Source: Burkholderiaceae bacterium (lineage in GTDB: Bacteria > Pseudomonadota > Gammaproteobacteria > Burkholderiales > Burkholderiaceae_C). From it: 9,564 bases of DNA. Both the position numbers and the translations under genes were made by a program. The stretch covers positions 1 through 9,564 of the forward strand of contig JALRAA010000033.1 of the NCBI GenBank assembly GCA_023262645.1, in the 5' to 3' direction. Each line of letters opens with the position of its first letter. Position 1 is the stretch's first letter. Positions 6,354-9,564 of the stretch are shown here, piece by piece. The notes beneath the pieces are model-generated. The model saw only the letters and a list, made by a program, of their open reading frames with translations, searched no databases and had not been told where the DNA came from.

Positions 6354-6910
6354 GCCGCCAACCTCGAATTGCGCGGCAAATGCGCCATCAAAAACTCCAT
6401 TTGGTCCGCCAATATGCGGCGGTTGCGCAATATGAAGTCTTCCCACAGCGAGGGCGTGTAAGGGGCGTAGAGCAAGGGCATGCGCGCTTGCTCGGGTGTG
6501 CGGTTGGCTTTGCGGTGGTTACAGGTTTTGCATGCCGTCACAACGTTCATCCAACTGTCTTGGCCGTGTTGACCGAAGGGAATGATGTGTTCGCGGGTGA
6601 GGTCGGTTTCGTGAAAATCATCGCCACAGTAGGCGCACAAGTTGCGATCACGGGCAAACAATTTGCTGTTGGTCAAGCCAGGCTTGAGATCAAACGGGTT
6701 GATGCGGGGAACGCCCTTGGTACCGATGATGCTGTTGATGACGATTTTGGACTGTATGCCGGTGACGGCGTTGTAACCACCACGGTACACCGCGATTTCT
6801 ACGCCGGCCTCCCAACGCACTTCATCCGCCGCGTAATGCGTGACGGCTTGTTCCAGCGATATCCAAGACTGCGGCAACCCTTGGGCAGACAGCTTCAAGA
6901 CCTTCAACAT
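6350..6910 (-). CDS. HNH-family endonuclease-like protein, function unknown
   Basis: A 186-residue protein with a C-terminal HNH nuclease fold of the zinc-knuckle type. Cys pairs at C92/C95 (CAYC) and C127/C130 (CKTC) would hold zinc. The motif residues are REHIIPFG with E107-H108, N122 in WMNVV, and N131-H132 in CNHRK. The first ~85 residues, including INSIIGTKGVPRINPFDLKP nearby at 59-77, form a conserved-looking N-domain I cannot assign. It is not flanked by a methylase, phage genes or a toxin partner, so restriction or homing is unlikely. I recall near-identical stand-alone proteins across Burkholderiales, which suggests a resident cellular role. The ATG abuts a perfect Shine-Dalgarno; the next codon, TTG (6905-6907), has better spacing and gives MKVLKLSAQG. 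The stop (6350-6352) overlaps that of purN. Confidence 0.9.
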   Translation of the reverse strand: MLKVLKLSAQGLPQSWISLEQAVTHYAADEVRWEAGVEIAVYRGGYNAVTGIQSKIVINSIIGTKGVPRINPFDLKPGLTNSKLFARDRNLCAYCGDDFHETDLTREHIIPFGQHGQDSWMNVVTACKTCNHRKANRTPEQARMPLLYAPYTPSLWEDFILRNRRILADQMEFLMAHLPRNSRLAA

Positions 6911-6918
6911 TCACCTCC
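6911..6918 (-). promoter_or_regulatory. Strong Shine-Dalgarno of the HNH gene
   Basis: Read on the minus strand this is GGAGGTGA, an eight-base match to the 16S rRNA 3' end. Only three bases separate GGAGG from the ATG at 6908-6910, but six separate it from the TTG at 6905-6907. Six is nearer the usual optimum, so the site bears on which codon starts the protein. Confidence 0.7.
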
Positions 6919-7001
6919 AATGAGATAAGCGAGCACTGACGTCAATTCCTTGACAATATACCTTGTTTCCAAGACACGGCATTGACAACCCTACGTTAAA
7001 C
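6919..7001. promoter_or_regulatory. Divergent region between the HNH gene and ribF
   Basis: This 83-base stretch must hold promoters in both directions. It contains TTGACA twice on the plus strand (6950-6955 and 6982-6987), a TATATT on the minus strand (plus 6955-6960), and the eight-base palindrome TGACGTCA (6937-6944). No -35/-10 pair has canonical spacing: TTGTCA to TATATT on the minus strand is 22 bases apart. The second TTGACA lies only 14 bases before the ribF ATG, too close to serve it. I see no FMN riboswitch. Confidence 0.35.
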
Positions 7002-7994
7002 ATGCAGATTTACAGAGGCATTCAGCATCCTGAATTGGCGCAAACCTGTGCGCTGACCATCGGTAATTTCGATGGTGTGCACCGTGGCCACCAAGCCATG
7101 TTGGCGTTGTTGCACCACGAAGCGCGACAACGCGGCGTGCCCGCATGCGTTCTGACCTTTGAGCCGCATCCACGCGATTTCTTTGCCAAAGTACGCCAAC
7201 AACCCGATATCGCGCCGGCACGCATCGCCACGTTGCGCGACAAACTGGCGCAACTCGAAGCCTGCGGCATCAGCCAATGTGTGGTCATGCCTTTTCATGC
7301 CGGATTGGCTGCGCTCACACCTTCAGCGTTTGTGAAAGAGGTGTTGGTCGAGGGTTTAGGTGCCCGTTATGTGCTGGTGGGCGACGATTTCCGCTATGGC
7401 GCACAACGCGCAGGCGACTTTGCCGCGCTGTCTGTCAGCGGCCAGCAACATGGTTTTGAAGTGGCGCGCATGAACAGTTATGAAATTGCCGAATCCCCTG
7501 CGTCTGGCACATTGCGCGTCTCCAGCTCTGCGGTGCGACACGCATTGGCACAAGGCGACATGCGCCAAGCAGCTGTGTTGCTGGGTCGGCCCTATGCGGT
7601 GTCAGGCCATGTGGTGCATGGCCGCAAACTCGGGCGTGAATTGCAATGCCCCACATTGAATCTGCGTTTTGGCCATGCCAAACCCGCGGCCAGCGGTATT
7701 TTTGTGGCCATGGTGCATGGACTGGATGCCCAACCGTTGCCCGGCGTGGCGAATTTCGGTGTGCGACCGTCCTTGGATGCCAACGATGTGAACCAAGGTC
7801 AGGTGCTGCTTGAAACCCATTGTCTGGATTGGCCTTCCCATCTCGGTGCTGAGGGGGGCTACGGTAAACTCGTGCGGGTGGAACTGCTGCACAAATTACA
7901 CGATGAATTGAAGTACGACAGCCTGCAAGCCCTTAACCAGGGCATACAGCGCGACTGCGACGATGCACGCGCCTGGTTGGCCGCCCGAATTTGA
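7002..7994 (+). CDS. ribF: Bifunctional riboflavin kinase / FAD synthetase
   Basis: A 330-residue bifunctional enzyme that phosphorylates riboflavin to FMN and adenylylates FMN to FAD. The N-terminal FAD-synthetase (nucleotidyltransferase) domain shows TIGNFDGVHRGHQ at 19-31, FEPHPRDFF at 53-61, GDDFRYGAQRAGDF at 127-140 and SSSAVRHAL at 174-182. The C-terminal riboflavin-kinase domain (about 185-330) has GHVVHGRKLGRELQCPTLN at 202-220, including the PTxN motif, then GIFVAMV and GVANFGVRPS. Length is usual for the family. ATG 7002 (MQIYRGIQHPE) matches the E. coli RibF start (MKLIRGI). A TTG at 6963 would add 13 residues unlike the family. No clear Shine-Dalgarno precedes the start. ileS follows 109 bases later in the common ribF-ileS order. 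Confidence 0.96.
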   Translation: MQIYRGIQHPELAQTCALTIGNFDGVHRGHQAMLALLHHEARQRGVPACVLTFEPHPRDFFAKVRQQPDIAPARIATLRDKLAQLEACGISQCVVMPFHAGLAALTPSAFVKEVLVEGLGARYVLVGDDFRYGAQRAGDFAALSVSGQQHGFEVARMNSYEIAESPASGTLRVSSSAVRHALAQGDMRQAAVLLGRPYAVSGHVVHGRKLGRELQCPTLNLRFGHAKPAASGIFVAMVHGLDAQPLPGVANFGVRPSLDANDVNQGQVLLETHCLDWPSHLGAEGGYGKLVRVELLHKLHDELKYDSLQALNQGIQRDCDDARAWLAARI

Positions 7995-8103
7995 CAGGGC
8001 CTGCATGACGCACCTTGCCCCGCGTCCTCTCCCCAGCGTGCAAATTGCTCCCCAAGCCGCTGCGCCAGCCCTCCTTCATTGAATACCCAAATACCTGATT
8101 GCC

Positions 8104-9564
8104 ATGACCGAACCACACCACCAGCCAACCGCCACCGATTACCGCGCGACATTGAATTTGCCCGATACGCCATTTCCCATGCGCGGCGACTTGCCCAAAC
8201 GCGAACCGGCGTGGGCCAAAAACTGGGCTGAGCAAGGTTTGTACAAACAGTTGCGCATGGCACGCCACGGTCAGCCCTTGTTTGTGTTGCACGACGGCCC
8301 GCCGTATGCCAATGGCAAATTGCACATCGGACACGCGCTCAACAAAGTCCTCAAAGACATGATTGTCAAAAGCCGTCAACTCGCTGGTTTTGACGCGCAA
8401 TACATCCCCGGTTGGGACTGCCACGGTTTGCCGATCGAAAACGCCATCGAAAAACTGCACGGCAAAAAATTGGGCGCGCCCACAGCCGCCAAAGAAGGTG
8501 GTACAGCAACTGCCGGCTTGGGCCGTGCCGATGTGCAGGCCGAATGCCGCGCCTACGCCAGTGAACAAATCGAACAACAACGCGAAGACTTCAAACGCTT
8601 AGGTGTCTTGGGTGACTGGGAGCGACCCTACCGCACCATGGACCCTGCCAACGAAGCGGGTGAAATCCGCGCATTCAAACGCGTGATTGAACGCGGTTTT
8701 GTGTACCGAGGCCTCAAACCGGTGTATTGGTGTTTCGATTGCGGTTCTTCGCTGGCCGAGTTTGAAATCGAATACGCTGACAAAAAAAGCGACACCTTGG
8801 ATGTGGCGTTTTTGTGCGCCCAACCCGACAAACTGGCCAAGGCGTTCGGTCTGAACACCTTGCACAAACAAGCGTTTGCGGTCATCTGGACCACCACCGC
8901 TTGGACCATCCCGGCCAACCAAGCGTTGAACCTGAACCCCGAGTTGAACTATGCGCTGGTGGACACCGAGCGCGGTTATTTTGTGTGTGCCGAATCGCTG
9001 GTGGAGAAATGTCTGGAACGCTGGCAACTCAGCGGCCAAGCAGTAGCCACTTGCAAAGGCCAGTCTTTGGATTTGATCGAGTTTCACCATCCACTGTCGC
9101 ATGTGAACTCGGCTTACCAACGCACCGCGCCGGTGTACTTGGCGGATTACGCCACCGATGCAGATGGAACGGGCATTGTTCACAGCGCACCGGCTTACGG
9201 TGTGGACGACTTCAACTCGTGCGTGGCGCACGGCTTGGCCTATGACGACATCCTCAATCCGGTGCAAGGCAACGGTGCTTACGCCGCCGACTTTGCGCTG
9301 TTTGGGGGACAACATATTTGGAAGGCCGTGCCGACCATTTTGCAAACCTTGCAAGACGCAGGACGCTTGTTGTCCACCCACGGCATCACGCACAGTTACC
9401 CGCATTGCTGGCGCCACAAATCGCCGGTGATTTACCGAGCGGCAGCGCAATGGTTCATCCGCATGGACGAGGGCGAGGGCGTGTTCACGGTGGACAAACC
9501 CGCGCAGACGCTGCGCCAGATGGCGCTGGCGGCGATCGACCAGACCGCGTTTTATCCCGAGAAC
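8104..9564 (+). CDS. ileS: Isoleucyl-tRNA synthetase, N-terminal half (partial)
   Basis: An open frame of 487 codons runs off the right edge; full IleRS is about 930-950 residues, so KMSKS and the C-terminal domain lie outside. The enzyme is a class I synthetase that attaches isoleucine to tRNA-Ile and edits valine. Visible motifs are DGPPYANGKLHIGHALNK with HIGH at 74-77, GWDCHGLPIE at 103-112, a Cys pair at 210/213, WTTTAWTIPANQA at 262-274 and GTGIVHSAPAYGVDDF at 355-370 in the editing domain. That last motif has Tyr365 where E. coli has the histidine of GHGPDDY; I believe this is the burkholderial norm. ATG 8104 is the only plausible start: an in-frame TGA lies at 8080-8082, and the conserved DYRATLNLPDTPFPMRGDL begins at residue 12. 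No Shine-Dalgarno is visible. Bases 7995-8103, between ribF and ileS, hold no gene or obvious hairpin. lspA would be expected downstream. Confidence 0.97.
   Translation, partial: MTEPHHQPTATDYRATLNLPDTPFPMRGDLPKREPAWAKNWAEQGLYKQLRMARHGQPLFVLHDGPPYANGKLHIGHALNKVLKDMIVKSRQLAGFDAQYIPGWDCHGLPIENAIEKLHGKKLGAPTAAKEGGTATAGLGRADVQAECRAYASEQIEQQREDFKRLGVLGDWERPYRTMDPANEAGEIRAFKRVIERGFVYRGLKPVYWCFDCGSSLAEFEIEYADKKSDTLDVAFLCAQPDKLAKAFGLNTLHKQAFAVIWTTTAWTIPANQALNLNPELNYALVDTERGYFVCAESLVEKCLERWQLSGQAVATCKGQSLDLIEFHHPLSHVNSAYQRTAPVYLADYATDADGTGIVHSAPAYGVDDFNSCVAHGLAYDDILNPVQGNGAYAADFALFGGQHIWKAVPTILQTLQDAGRLLSTHGITHSYPHCWRHKSPVIYRAAAQWFIRMDEGEGVFTVDKPAQTLRQMALAAIDQTAFYPEN

Noticed and set aside
6380..6928. 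A 182-codon plus-strand frame opposite the HNH gene
   Set aside because: The HNH frame carries zinc cysteines and nuclease residues; the opposite frame has no motif and is a codon-bias shadow.
6937..6944. TGACGTCA, identical to a eukaryotic CRE palindrome
   Set aside because: An eight-base palindrome is easily found by chance, and no bacterial regulator is implied by it here.
6963..7001. Upstream TTG start extending RibF by 13 residues
   Set aside because: The extension has no ribosome binding site and no match to the family; MQIYRGI at 7002 aligns with known RibF starts.
9166..9213. IleRS editing motif with Tyr in place of the E. coli His (APAYGVDDF)
   Set aside because: Considered as a lost editing residue, but I recall the same AYG form in other burkholderial IleRS sequences, so it is probably lineage-typical rather than a defect.

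Overview
The window looks like chromosomal housekeeping DNA from a betaproteobacterium, most likely Burkholderiales and probably Comamonadaceae. This is inferred from the protein sequences (the IleRS, RibF, PurN and HNH proteins all look burkholderial), from the gene order rpmB-rpmG and ribF-ileS, and from a moderate G+C that I estimate by eye in the mid-50s percent. I saw no transposase, integrase, phage gene, tRNA, rRNA or CRISPR array.

Layout. Bases 1-338 hold the end of rpmB, all of rpmG and a bidirectional terminator. Bases 363-572 (minus) encode a small exported Ala/Lys-rich protein of unknown function, preceded by a 153-base leader/promoter region with two inverted repeats. Bases 726-5630 (minus) carry four genes in one direction. 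In transcription order they are an acyl-CoA dehydrogenase large subunit, its small subunit, an RsmB/NOP-type RNA m5C methyltransferase and a fatty-acid desaturase with an extra C-terminal domain. Spacings are 33, 2 and 43 bases, so this is probably an operon. The last spacer is largely filled by a 19-base perfect palindrome. A divergent 117-base region leads to purN (plus). purN converges on an HNH-family protein gene (minus), and the two stop codons share one TTAA. A second divergent region leads to ribF and then ileS (plus); ileS runs off the right edge.

How the genes fit together. rpmB and rpmG supply 50S ribosomal proteins. The two acyl-CoA dehydrogenase subunits appear to have complementary halves of an active site, so they probably form one heteromeric enzyme acting on a CoA thioester. 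The desaturase in the same transcript suggests a lipid or acyl-CoA theme, although the RNA methyltransferase between them does not fit it. purN acts in purine synthesis, ribF makes FMN/FAD (the dehydrogenase cofactor) and ileS charges tRNA-Ile.

I found no clear new multi-gene system. The items most worth a second look are the two strong palindromes (646-681 and 1962-1980), the desaturase's C-terminal extension, the split dehydrogenase pair, the shared TTAA stop and the orphan HNH protein with a possible TTG start.
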